NCBI GenBank assembly: GCA_032629725.1
Contig: JAFEVB010000027.1
Coordinates: 1-64,000, forward strand
Reading direction: 5' to 3'
Length of the DNA: 64,000 bases
DNA from: Gremmenia infestans
Taxonomy: Eukaryota > Ascomycota > Leotiomycetes > Helotiales > Hamatocanthoscyphaceae
Made by a program: the position numbers and the translations under genes. Positions 46,540 to 57,689 of the stretch are shown here, in pieces. The notes beneath the pieces were generated by a model. That model did no database searches. It saw only the letters and a program-made list of their open reading frames with translations, and was not told where the DNA came from. The first letter of the stretch is position 1. The number at the start of each line of letters is the position of its first letter.

Positions 46540-48393
46540 TGGAATGTTAGTAGGTACGCTTCTAGTGAAGAGAAAGCTTGCAGCTTACCTGAACTCTCCT
46601 GATTTCTACAACTTATGGCAAATTATGATGTAAGGAATCGGATTTACTAAGAGCTGTTCAGGTTGAAGCGCGGAGGCTCGGTTTAGATTAAAAGATACAA
46701 GAAATACTTCAGTTCTCAGTCGCTGCCCGATGAGGTAAAATAATCGTCGAATGGGGTGTGAGACTATTTGCAGTCACCAAGCTCTGTTTGTGGATAGTGG
46801 TATTAAAATGATGCTCCAAGGCTGCAAGGTTGAATTTGCAAAGTTTTTCAAGAAATAAATAGCCCTGAAAATAAAGCAAGAGTATAAGTGATTCTCAGAC
46901 AGCAGACATATGAATAAATAGCTTTCTCTATTAGTCACTGGCCTGGGTGAATGATGGCGGATGGACTGTGGTTGCAAGGAATTGAGGTGTGACGAAGAGG
47001 AGGATCGCGGCGGAGTGATTGTTTTAGCCCTCCACCACAACGAAATAGGCAACAAATTGAATTTAATAAGAAGGAAGAAGGGAGAGGACTAAATTGCAAT
47101 AATGACAATAATGGTCATGATGTGGGAGCACAGGAAAGGGGTTCTAACGGGTTTAAACATTATTATTGGCAGATTGGCAGATAGGAAGAGAATTTAGGGC
47201 TGATGGACTCGGAAGCTGAATTATAAAGTAGAAAGAGACCCAGCTGCGGCGGCGACGCCCCATTTCCTTGCACTAATAATAAAAAGTACTTAAAAATAGT
47301 GAAGATGTGCATGCAGTTCCTGCTGCACAATTCCACGCTCGTGAATTGACCAATAGCGGCCGCTGCAGAATGCCATCAGGGAGGGGTTTGAGTAACTCCC
47401 CTACCGTACCGCCGGCCCTTGCGGTGCACTTGCGGGACCTGCCCCTCCCTCCATCACCGGGCAATTCGAGTACGCACGACGGTAAGGAGTACTACTACTG
47501 GCTGAGTCGTGGGGGCTGGGGCTGGGTTTGCTTCTTCAGCCGCGCCCTGGGACGGGATGGGATGGAATGGAGCAAGGCAAAGTAAGCAGTAAAAAAGGGG
47601 AAGCAAGAAGGCAAGATGATATTGGAGGAAGCGCGTACTTTTGCTTAAGAAACCTCCGTGGAACAAAAAGTTGAATCTGACATCGGGGTTTTGCAGCTGG
47701 CCAGTGTTACTTACCATGTGATGGTTGATGACCAATCTCTGCGCCCTCGCTGTGCCCAACTGAGATCGATTTTACTCTGCGGCGCAGTTTATCTTCAGTC
47801 AAGGTTCTTGCTGGGCCACTTGGCTGCTTGAATTCTCATAAGGATATATATATCAGATATATATTTATCGAATTGGGGGCTCATAAAAGGACTGCGGGTC
47901 CTTCATCATAAGCCTCGATGCGACCTGATGGATAAGAGGGCGGAAGCGGGTGCCACATGCTTTTAATCGTCGGGGACACTTTTACCCGCAACCACGTGAG
48001 ATCTCAACACGTGACGTCGGCTGTCCCGTTGATATCAGAAAGTTTCATGGCAAGGAGATTTAGATGACGATGAGACTCATTTAGTTATATCTTGCTAGCG
48101 TCATTGAGCCTTGTTCGTGAGATACTCGTTATGCACTTATCGGTCTAAAAAACTTGCTCTGGCACAAAGCTTACTTCAAGATTTTGTCCAAATGAAGATT
48201 ACAAATATGCTACATAGATGCTATGTAGGTTATCTCATCAATGATCTGAAAACCTATACTATATCAACAGGAATCAATGGATTTAGGGAAACCGAAGCAA
48301 ATTTGGCTTTTGGTATTGGAGGACTTGGCAATTATCACCTTGGCTCATAAATTGAACATTAATATCAGGTATCAAGAATATCAAACGCAAGAC
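46540..48393. other. Long intergenic region
   Basis: 1.85 kb with no convincing gene. The first exon and promoter of the fusion gene should lie in the left part. An ATATATAT palindrome-like cluster (GATATATATATCAGATATATAT) is at about 47842-47863. A G/C-richer segment at 47340-47560 has open frames on both strands but no recognisable product. Confidence 0.45.
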
Positions 48394-49543
48394 TTATACC
48401 TTCTTGTTATACGTGCTCGGATGCCCATGCTTCTTCCGATACGACACAACCTTCCCATCCATATCCATGCCAACAAACAAGGCCACAATACTCGCCAGCC
48501 AGATCTCCAACGTATCAAACAACCAATTATTCCTCGTCGAGCAACCCCACGCACAAGCCCTCATCAAAGACCCCAGCCAGTTAACCGTAACCAAGTACTG
48601 GCCCTTTTCTAGCCCGGCAATGGACCGCGCTGCAACAGCTTCGGGCGTCTGCTGAGGATCCGCCGCTTCCAGTATATGCGTAACATCCGGTTTGGTCTGG
48701 TTCTCTATTGCATATCCGTTGCTGAGGATGGTGCCGGGGAAAACAGTATGTATCTTGACACTATCGCCATATAATAACACTTCCTGCGCCAGCGTATCAC
48801 TCAAGCTCTTGATGGCCGCTTTGGCTGGCGCATACGGCGTATAGCCAGCAAGGGAATAGAAAGCCACGACCGAGCTCGTGAACACCAGATGTCTCTCCTT
48901 GCCCTGTTGCAATGCAGACGGCGTGAGCCAGTCGCCGAGAACTGCGTGTGCCATGTCGGCGCAGGACCAGAAGTTCACGTCCATCTGATGGCGCATTAGA
49001 GAGACGGGAGTGTCGATGAAGAGGCCGGGGTGGGCGGCACCTGCGATGCACCAAACTATGTCGGGGCTTTCGCCATTGTTCCAGGCTATTGCTTCTGCGA
49101 TGACACGCGCGGCGCCGTCGGGTTCGGAGACATCGGCGCTGATATATTGGAAGCGTTGAGTTGAGGGGTTTGCTGCTGAGGCCTGGACGCGTTCATTGTT
49201 AGCTTGAGTCGTGGTAATGGGAAGTCGGGTGATCTGCCTTAATTTGTGATAATGCTTCCTCCAGTTTCCCAACATTACGCGATACTATTATGATGTTCGC
49301 GCCTTTTTGTGACAATTGGGTCGCAACGCTTTTGCCCATGCCCTCGGACGCTCCGGTAAGGAGAACTGTCTGGAATGGTAGTCAGTAGAGGTTGTGGAAA
49401 CTTGAGGAGGGGGGAGGGGGGAACCGTACCTTGCCGGAGACATTGAATTTGTTGCTGCTGAAGAAGCCCATGATTGTAGGGAGTAGAACAAGTAGACCGA
49501 CTATAAGACCAGCAATTGTCCAAGAATTGAGGTCTACGGCCAT
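48394..49543 (-). CDS. TSC10: 3-ketodihydrosphingosine reductase
   Basis: Exons 49543-49430, 49369-49238 and 49182-48394 give 344 residues. Residues 8-30 are a membrane segment; TVLLTGASEGMGKS (39-52) is the NADPH-binding motif of short-chain dehydrogenases; VWCIAGAAHPG matches the family's conserved NAG-like turn; Ser185/186, Tyr199 and Lys203 (FTSSVVAFYSLAGYTPYAPA, then K) form the catalytic set. A second hydrophobic stretch near the end (LFDTLEIWLASIVALFVGM) and a KKHG.. KKV tail fit an ER membrane protein. The enzyme reduces 3-ketosphinganine to sphinganine in the second step of sphingolipid synthesis and is essential in yeast. The second intron (49237-49183) begins with GC rather than GT (AAG|GCAGAT) and has a GCTAAC branch site. 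Confidence 0.92.
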
Positions 49544-50047
49544 CTTGTAAGGGTGTGTTCCTGTTAGCACCGAGGTTGTTTATATATGGCGATGGTGGTA
49601 TAATTTCGCACGATAAGCGATAAGAATTTAGAGGCTAATACTTATATCGCACCGCGTATACGCGTATAGCAATACAAGGGTAGCGGTATCGCTTAAGGAA
49701 TTGTCAGAAGCATAGCCTGCTTTGAAGATATAGAAATACATGAGACTCTATTAGTTTTCCTGGGCATTTTATAGTTCTCACAAGGTCAGTGGACAAGAAA
49801 GTGAGGCTAAATCGCGGGAGCTGGACTGCAAGTAGCCTATACCTCATACAGGGGTGGTAAAAACTGTTCTCACAGGGTGATAAGCGAAAGGTCTCAGGGG
49901 TACCAGCGGGAAGAAAGTTCAGACGGGACAGCTGGAAGTATAGAGGAACCCCAACTAGGGTTCAATCGAAAGTAATATTAAATTGGGCCTGTATTCTTCA
50001 GTGCCCACATAAAAACCTATCTAAAACAACATCAAAATCATCAAATA
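49544..50047. other. Intergenic; TSC10 promoter
   Basis: AT-rich; no gene. CGCGTATACGCGTATA near 49652-49670 is a short near-palindrome. Confidence 0.45.
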
Positions 50048-53000
50048 TTAAAGCAAAAATACTAATCCAAGCAACCCCAAAAACACCATTCCCATCCATT
50101 CCGCCACGCCTATTTTCTCGGAAGAATTGTGCTTGCTGGGTTGTCCAGGAGTGGCAGTCGGCCCCTTCATGTCATGTGAGGCCGTGAAGTTCGACGAGCT
50201 GTTGCTCACGCTACCGGTTCCCACAGGCGTTGGTACTACAGATTTTGTTTGTACCTTAGTCTTGACCTCTTCAACCTTGCTGCTCACTGGTGCATTTGGA
50301 TTATGCGACTGCTGAGGTGGTGGGTTCTGAGGTGGGTTCTGAGCCTGAGGATTCTCCTGAGGTTGCGGGCTCTGCATTGGTGGATTTTGCTTCTGAGCCT
50401 GTGAACTCTGCTGAGGCTGCGGCTTTTGTGGTGGTGGGTTCTGCGGTGGTGGGTTCTGAGCCTTTGAACTCTCCTGAGGCTGCGGGTTCTGCGATGGTGG
50501 ATTCTGCGGCGGTGAATTCTGCGTTGGTGGGTTCTGCGGTGGTGGATTCTGCGGCGGTGGATTCAAATTATCAGGCGACGTATTCGGAGGTGCAACAGGT
50601 GGAGCTTGGCTGCTGATTGGGATCTGGGAGCATGTAGCGCAGGTTTGGGCAACCGCTGGCAAAGCTGGCGGCGGCTGGTCGGTTGGGCTACTACGGACCA
50701 AGGACTGGAGGGGAGATTAGCTCAGTTAAGAATTTATCACTCCGGGTTGAGAAACGTACCCTTGTCACCGTAACATCTGAACTAGGTACACTGACCCCTT
50801 GCGACGAAAGTTGGCAGACATAGCAGGCTATGGGAATTAGGCAGTTAGTTGTGATTGAGTACTTGGGGCGCAAATACATACGTTGGTCTTGTGTGGCTTG
50901 ATTGTAAAGATGCGTCTGATCACTCGTTAGGGTAGTTGTGAAGTAGCTCGTTTCTGAATATGCGGTTAGTTTGCGCTTAGAGTTCAATGACAGACACTTA
51001 CCTGTTACGTCGCCGTTGATGTCAATCACCACAGTGATATCAACTATGACCGTGACTAATATTCCAACGACCACTAGAGGCTCTGGATTCTGAGGCGCTC
51101 CTGTGGGCTCTGCAGGGCACACCGTGGTATACACAGATATCGTATCCGTCGTTACTTGGCCAATTGGACAATCTACAACTGTAGACGGACAAGCTGTAAT
51201 GGTGTACGTGATTGTGGTGTACACTGTCGAGGTTTCCCAAGTTGGAGCAGGCGTGACTGGGCAGAAGGTAGTATATAACGATATGGTGTCTGTTGTGACA
51301 TGTCCAATTGAGCAGTCCGTAACCGTTGGAGCACATGAAGTGACCGTGTAAACCGTGGTTGTATAAACTGTAGATATCGAGGACTCTGGGGGAGCTGGAA
51401 GCTCTGAAGTTGTAGTACCGGGGGGAACTGGAGGGCAGAAGGTAGTATATAACGATATGGTGTCTGTTGTGACATGTCCAATTGAGCAGTCCGTAACCGT
51501 TGGAGCACATGAAGTGACCGTGTAAACTGTGGTTGTATAGACTGTAGATATCGAGGACTCTGGGGGAACTGGAGGGCAGAAGGTAGTATATAACGATATG
51601 GTGTCTGTTGTGACATGTCCAATTGAGCAGTCTGTAACCGTTGGAGCACATGAAGTGACCGTGTAAACTGTGGTTGTATAGACTGTAGATATCGAGGACT
51701 CTGGGGGAACTGGAGGGCCTGACGTAGTGCTGGCTGGAATGTAAGGCGTAGTCTCGGTCGTAGTCCCTGGGACTTGTGACGAAGTGGAAGGAGTGGTAGA
51801 TAACACGGACGTCTCTACTAGAGAGACAGACGAGATGATTGGAAGCGACTGGGTTTGCGGAGGCGTTGATATCGACCCAGATTGCGTTGGAGTGACCAGC
51901 GGTGTCGAACCCTGTGTAAATACGGTGCTGTTCAAGATTGGGAAACTTCGAGTTGGCGTCGTAGATATGGTCACTGCTACGCTTGGAACCACAGGTGAAA
52001 TGATCGAACTTGGGGCGCTGGCCGTTGTTGTCTGCATCGAAGGGCAGGAAACAGGATTGTTTTTGGTGTCTGGATAGATGCACCGACACACAGTATCCTC
52101 CATCTCAACTACAAAACTATGTTAGTGGCCGAGGAACATGAGGAGGGGTCAAATTCAATCTTACCAGATTCAAATGGTCCATTTTGCCTGACCAAGCTCT
52201 TACAGAGTCCCATACATTGGTCACGTGTAGCTCTGAAGCCAGCGAAGAACCGACCGGGTGGCATGACATTCCAAACACAGTCAGTTGGAGTCGATGTTGC
52301 ATTGATAACACTTGTACCGCTTTCCGATGGGACGAAAGTTGCAGTAGTATTGGTGTTGACGACTGAGAACGCAGTGATACTTGAAGGCCCTGGAATAGTT
52401 CCGGTCAAAGGCAACGAGCTACCAGTGCTTGTAGAATTGGGCAATATTCCAGACAAAGTTGTCGAACCTTGGATAGCTGTGGCAGAAGTGAGATTCGATA
52501 GCGGTGCCCCACTAAAAGTGAAGCTTCCAGACAAGCTGCTGCTCGATGTAAAAGTGACTTGGCTCGTTGAAAGACCCGATGAAGTGACCGCGCCTGAACT
52601 TGAAGGTTCTACGCGTGACCTTGTACGATTTCTTGATGTAGAGATAGCGCCTGAAATTGAAGTTCCCACAGGGCCTAGTGTCGAGGTTATCACCGTGCCA
52701 TTGCTTGATATAGAGATTGCGCCAGAAATTGAAGTTCCCACAGGGCCTGGTGTCGAGGTTATCACCGTGCCATTGCTTGATATAGAGATTGCGCCTGAAA
52801 TTGAAGGTTCTACGCGTGACCTTGTACGATTTCTTGATGTAGAGATAGCGCCTGAAATTGAAGTTCCCACAGGGCCTGGTGTCGAGGTTATCACCGTGCC
52901 ATTGCTTGATATAGAGATTGCGCCAGAAATTGAAGTTCCCACAGGGCCTGGTGTCGAGGTTATCACCGTGCCATTGCTTGATATAGAGATAGCGCCTGAA

Positions 53001-53754
53001 TATGAAGTTCCCACAGGGCCTAATGTTAAGGAGACTGTCCTTGTGCGATTTCTGCTTCGACTTAGACTCTCTTCGGGTCCTAATGTCGAGGAGACTATCC
53101 CTGTGCCATTGCTTGATGTGGTAGAACTTCCGTTCGTTAAGCTTGAGCTAATTCCTATTGAGCTTGGCACAGGCGACGAAAAGTTCGACGAAGGCGTAGA
53201 AAAGCTAAGCGATATACTCTGGCTTGGTCCAGACGAGCTTGAGGCAACCGTAGAGATTCCAGTCGATGATGTCTGATTTGCTCTAGATGAGCTAGGGAAA
53301 GGAGTTGAGAGGCCTAGGGAGGATGTCCCGTTAATTCCAGATGAGCTCAAGAAAATCGTAGTGGTCTGACTAGGCGATGAAGTCTGGTTCCCTCCGGATG
53401 AGCCAGGGAAACGAGTGGAAGAACCCCCGGAGTTAATTGAAGAAGTGAGGGACGTTGAACCAGTTGATGCGGGGACTAATTGAGTCAGCTATGACTTGCA
53501 TGGAACGAGGGAAGAAAGAACACAGAAGATCCACCTACTAAAACTACTCGTCGCAGAAGTGCTTAGATTTCCCGTCGCTGTGCTGCCCGAGCCGGCGGGA
53601 AGCGTAGCAGAGGAGTTAACAGAACCTGTAGGTCCTGTTGTGGTTGCCGAACCAGTCGTAACATTTGTTAGTGATGGGCTGCTTGAGGGCGCGTTCGAGG
53701 AACCAGAATTGCTCGTGGCAATCGTGCTGCTCGTGTTGACTCCTGAAAAGTTAC
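50048..53754 (-). CDS. Repeat-rich GPI-type cell-wall protein (adhesin-like), 5' end unresolved
   Basis: Six exons join in frame: 53754-53539, 53475-52165, 52108-51002, 50953-50882, 50827-50760 and 50704-50048, coding at least 1,140 residues. The first exon listed starts at an acceptor after CTAACAACATGGCCAG, so a signal-peptide exon must lie upstream; I could not find it. The N-part is Ser/Thr-rich with duplicated blocks. A Cys patch (CVWNVMPPGRFFAGF, QCMGLCKSL, VCRCIYP) follows, then three repeats of the TVYTTTVYTVTSC / IGHVTTDTISLYTT type common in fungal wall proteins. The last exon has a Pro/Gln/Asn repeat (PPPQNPPPQN) and ends with HNSSEKIGVAEWMGMVFLGL, a hydrophobic GPI-signal-like tail. 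The role is probably surface adhesion or wall structure; no enzyme domain is seen. Confidence 0.78.
50290..50570 (-). repeat. Pro/Gln/Asn-coding minisatellite
   Basis: Many variants of GGTGGGTTCTG and GAGGCTGCGG recur, coding PPPQNPPPQN and related motifs near the C-terminus of the cell-wall protein. Confidence 0.85.
51260..51720 (-). repeat. Tandem repeats in the cell-wall gene, 141-174 bp
   Basis: GGCAGAAGGTAGTATATAA recurs at about 51260, 51434 and 51575. Units encode STVYTTTVYTVTSCAPTVTD plus the IGHVTTDTIS block and differ by a 33-bp insertion in one unit. DNA identity between the two inner units is nearly complete, pointing to recent expansion. Confidence 0.93.
52605..53030 (-). repeat. 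Higher-order repeats with 201-bp period
   Basis: GGTTCTACGCGTGACCTTGT begins at 52605 and again at 52806, 201 bp apart. Inside each block a roughly 72-bp subunit (coding SGAISISSNGTVITST and PGPVGTSI) is itself duplicated. This is a nested repeat structure. Confidence 0.92.
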
Positions 53755-53959
53755 CTGGCCATGTTGTTAGTTATAGGTTTAAATTGATAATTAGCTGTAG
53801 AAGAACAGCAATAGCAAACTAGACTGAAGGAAAAATAGAACCAAAAGCAACTGTTTAGTTAGTTTTTTTCTTTTCAGAGAACATAATGAAACGACAAAAG
53901 AAATGCGGTTTCACGATAGAACGATGTCAGGATGAAAACAAAATGGATATGAATATCAC

Positions 53960-55050
53960 TAGAATTGATATGTGTGGTCTCTTTTTAGGGACCTCGATTT
54001 TGGCACGGCATTCTTTGACCTGCGACATCTTGATGCCGATCCATTTCTGCGAGCTACTTGGAGGGCTTCCTGAAACACTATCGGGGCATTACCAGGCCAC
54101 ATAGCAACAAGAATTCCTAAGTTGTAGGAGGAATGAAATGAAACTTGTATCGGCATACACCAGGAATGTTGATCACTGTGGCGACATAAAGCTTGGTGAG
54201 TCTTGCACCCTTAAGGCGCGACACGTTTAAAGAGCGTTATCCTACTGTGGGGGATATTATCGACGCGTCCCGAAAACCTAGTCTTGCGAGTATGTCGTGG
54301 AAAAGCTACGATTCCTGGACCTCGGGATCCCCCTGGAATCCAGTACCGAAAAATGCCAGGAGGACGTCCACAAATTTATCCTGGACCGAACCTCCTCCAA
54401 TGTAGCCAACATACCCGTTCTCATGAGATCGCGCTCCAACAACAAGGGCTTGATCAGGATCGAGGAGTGGCAATTGCTTTTCGCCGTCATGTCCGAATAT
54501 GGGCTCGGCCTACAATAGTCAGCATAGATGAGCAGTGGAAACAGACAAGGTTCGCGTACACATAGATCCTTCCTTCAGGCTTTGCACCCTTCATCATAAA
54601 TCTAAATGTGGCATAACAATCAGGGAAAGTCCGCCCACGAGCAGGCCAATGGGCCGTGGGATTAAGCGAGAATTTGCCATTATAAGCTTGACCTATGGCT
54701 CACGGGAGGCCAAGTTCCTAGAAAACCAGGTCGATGTCTCGATTATGACTGTATATCGCAGGCCACCCGTACCCAAACACAATTATCCCACCAGCTTTGA
54801 GATAAAGCGGGAGGAACGCTCGGGCGCGGGAGGAAGGACCAATGTCATCATCTAAGGCAATATCATCGTGCAGGAAGGCAACGTCCGTAATGAGGATGAG
54901 TCGCGGGAAAGATACATCGAAGTAGTGTCGAAAGTCGACTCCTGTTCCGACCATAGTTACGTACACGATGCCAGCGAGGCTTTTTTTTTAAATTGGGTCA
55001 AATTCCAAACACTAGGATACCCGTATGCTGGTAATTGTAGTGCAATGTGA
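53960..55050 (-). pseudogene. Decayed gene of unknown family
   Basis: Minus-strand stretches look like true protein but shift frame and carry stops. The best part (54966-54718) reads VYVTMVGTGVDFRHYFD, LILITDVAFLHDDIALDDD, AFLPLYLKAGGIIVFGYGWP and YSHNRDIDLVF, then a TAG. A second frame further on reads EGRIYVYAN and then GYVGYIGGGSVQDKFVDVLL and AFFGTGFQGDP. I do not recognise the family. Stops at TAG/TGA and at least two frame changes show it is broken. It lies directly upstream of the cell-wall gene, and its last part could hide that gene's missing first exon. Confidence 0.55.
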
Positions 55051-55769
55051 ATTCCCCGTGCAAGTGACATTCAAAATCGATAATAAGTGTGGTTTTATTG
55101 CTTAGCACCATGTGAGAGTGTCGTGTCGAGTAAGAGACTTCGATCTAGTGGTGAAGACAATATGGATATGTAACGGATGTTTCACTTGATGATGGACTTT
55201 GAAGTTGAAGTTGGAATAAGTGCTGAGCGAGAGAGATTGTTTGTATAGGTGCGGACTACGCATTCCAAGTTTGAGCAAGGGAAAGGAAGGAGCGATCGAA
55301 ACGATCAAAACAAAACAAAATGTTAACAGGAAAATAACGATACAATTGTCAAGATATCACGTCACCAGTAGTGAAGACATTATCCATTGCTTGAATGTTC
55401 TGCATTCATTCAGCTGCAGTGATCCGGAAAAACGTCGAATCCTGCCAAAACCCGACCCAAACACCTTGCTAACATCAGAAAAGCAAACACTAGAGGCAGC
55501 TCGAAGAGCTTGCCATCATAAACTTAGTGCAGAGCCTTGAGACTCGTGCCATTGGGACTCAAGGGCGTTAGGTATTCTCGGATCAAGCCACCAGTTCCTG
55601 TCCAATATGCCATCTTCCGAAGCTCTTCTGTGAGCATTCTGACCAACATACAGACAGGAGCTTAACATGCACCTGGGGGATATCCATCTACCCTCGTATT
55701 ATCGTATCAAGCAAATGACCGTATGTGCAGGAGCTTCTACAGTCGTAGTAAACGGTCTGCTGCCGTTCA
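55051..55769. other. Intergenic; no gene recognised
   Basis: No conserved frame. The 3' UTR of MED19 should lie in the right part. Confidence 0.45.
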
Positions 55770-57011
55770 TCAAACCCCAACCATGCCAGGGCCGTAGCTG
55801 TTTTGGCGCATGGGACCGGAAGGAGTTTGGAAGGAATGAGGACCAGTCTTTTTCGTTCTTGTTAGCTATGAATCTTGCGCATGCGTGTATAGCAAGCTAC
55901 CAACCTTCTTGGGTCGTTTACGGCCACCTCTGTCTTCTCCATCTCCGGTTGAGTATCCCACGTCGTGATTGTCATCGTCAACATAGCCCTCACCATAACC
56001 TTCGTAACTTGCATCACCGTAGGATCGTTTCTTCACATTACGCTTGGGACGGGGAATGTCTGCCTTGCCTGCCCTGGCGGCCGCTGCAGCATGCGGAATC
56101 GGCGTCCTGTTCCCACTATGGAGACCCTTTGCGGGTTCGGGCAGTTGAGATGGGGCCGCCACCTCGCCGAGTATCGCAGGATTCCACGCAGCCTTTGGTA
56201 TCTTCCCTCTTGCCATCGTCAAAGCTTTGCCCATGCTAGTATTCATTGCGTCTGAAAACCCTTTGCCCATCTCATGCCCCCGAACCATTTCAGAGTCCCA
56301 TTGTTCTTCAGACTGTGCCAACATGGCAGACAGCGTACCTGGAGCACTCACTTCTTTCTTGTCCACTTGCGGGTCACCACTCAACTCTAGAGCTTTGAAG
56401 AAGTTCTTATAGGTCTTGCGCAAAGCATTCTTCTCTCCATTTGGCTTTTGCCTTGCAACGGACTTGGCGATGCTTTCTAGCGAGTAGCGCTCAAAGAGAT
56501 CTTGAGATAGTAAAGGTGTTTGGCCAGGGTGTGCTGCACATTAGATTGCATGTTAACCAAGGTGCATCTGTAAAATTAATTGCAGGGGACTTGATGGGAG
56601 GAACTTCTTTATACAACTACCAGTGGAAAAAGTGAAAGATCTCTTAATAAGAAGGGAAGCCTTACGAGTTCTGCAGAGAAGGTATTTTTCGCCGACATCC
56701 AAATGGAGGTCTTCGATACTGAGTCTGCTGTCCTCGACGTGAGCTTTCTTCTGGTCCCGATCTCCGTAATCTTCTACGTCACGCTTGCGCTTGTTCGAAG
56801 GTTCATCACGCATGTTTGCCTCGACGATCTGAGGCTCTGAAGATGACATACTGCCGTTGATGCTGTGGGCGGGTGTAGGAAGGGAGTTGGTGAAGTGGGG
56901 CGAGGTGCTGGGTTTTCGAGGCAGGTCGGAGGGACCGAAAGAGGACTGAGAGGGACTTTCAGGTGTCTGTGGGTGATCAGAAGGCATGTCGATTGTGAAT
57001 TCGTGGCTCAT
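55770..57011 (-). CDS. MED19: Mediator subunit 19 (Rox3)
   Basis: Exons 57011-56666, 56533-55905 and 55847-55770 give 350 residues. The N-terminus is Ser/Pro-rich (SDHPQTPESPSQSSFGPSDL, LPTPAHSINGS). The conserved core reads DVGEKYLLCRT, spliced across the 132-bp intron to PHPGQTPLLSQDLFERYSLE and SIAKSV, then ALRKTYKNFFKALELSGDP, the fungal Med19 signature. A basic tail RGGRKRPKK is spliced over a 57-bp intron (GTTGGT..AAAAAG, branch GCTAAC) to the short last exon ending MRQNSYGPGMVGV. Med19 sits in the head/middle region of Mediator and links RNA polymerase II to activators. The start could also be Met at 56987. It is divergent from NOP4. Confidence 0.9.
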
Positions 57012-57689
57012 AAACCCTTTGAGGGAGGTTGTGTTGGTTACAAAGGGTCTCGATATGATCCTTTTGTTTCCTGTGGCGGAAGGTGGTGAAATGATCGTAA
57101 GATTCGGAAAATTGATGTTTGTTTCGTCGAATGCGCGGTTACCCGTCTCAAAACGAGAGGGGGGTCGAGTAGTATGTACGGGAATTGAAGTCCGACTTGC
57201 AGAATGAAGGAAATGGGCTCGTGAAATGCGGTGTTTGTGCTTGTTCTTGACGACGGGCTGGGACAAGAGCGGGCAAAGGGTCGGCGGGCGGGAGATGAGA
57301 CTTCACGACGAACCGGTCGCAAGGCCTACGCAGCGCACACCAGAGCGATCTACCATGAGCCAGCCTTGTATGTGTATATGTATGTGTATGATACAGTATC
57401 GTGATGTGTATTCGACGGCGGCGAGAGAGACTTGGTGTATATGTCTGTGGTCGTCGTTGGGTTGGTTGCTTCGATGGAGGTCGAGAGCGTTCAGCGCGGC
57501 GCTACGATGATGGATCCATATCCATCAAGCGGCCTTTGATCGTCAGACGACGCTAGTGAGTGCGCTAATCCACTTATGATTATAAGGGCCCATGTCACGT
57601 GCAGTAAATTCTATCGCTGACTTTTTATATTTTTATTTTATTTCTATCATCGAGTTCCGGCAGCAAACAGGAACATCAACTCCGCCAAA
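57012..57689. promoter_or_regulatory. Shared upstream region of MED19 and NOP4
   Basis: 678 bp separate the divergent starts. The left part (to about 57266) is open in the MED19 frame but contains no ATG, so it is probably leader. TATG repeats (GTATATGTATGTGTATG) occur near 57370. An AT-rich stretch with TTTTTATATTTTTATTTTATTT at 57620-57645 precedes NOP4. Confidence 0.5.

Noticed and set aside
50800..50882. Two very short exons of the cell-wall gene treated as a single longer exon
   Set aside because: Reading through adds CYV-less text and breaks the phase with the last exon; the spliced form keeps phase at all junctions.
51040..52089. 349-codon minus-strand frame rich in His/Tyr/Ser
   Set aside because: It is a shifted frame of the same repeats; the chosen frame has the known TVYTTTVYTVTSC motif and joins to neighbours in phase.
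52119..53276. 385-codon plus-strand open frame
   Set aside because: It is antisense to the repeats of the cell-wall gene, whose frame splices to further exons with wall-protein features.
57012..57266. N-terminal extension of MED19 to 57266
   Set aside because: The frame is open but its first codon is TTG and no ATG occurs before 57011.
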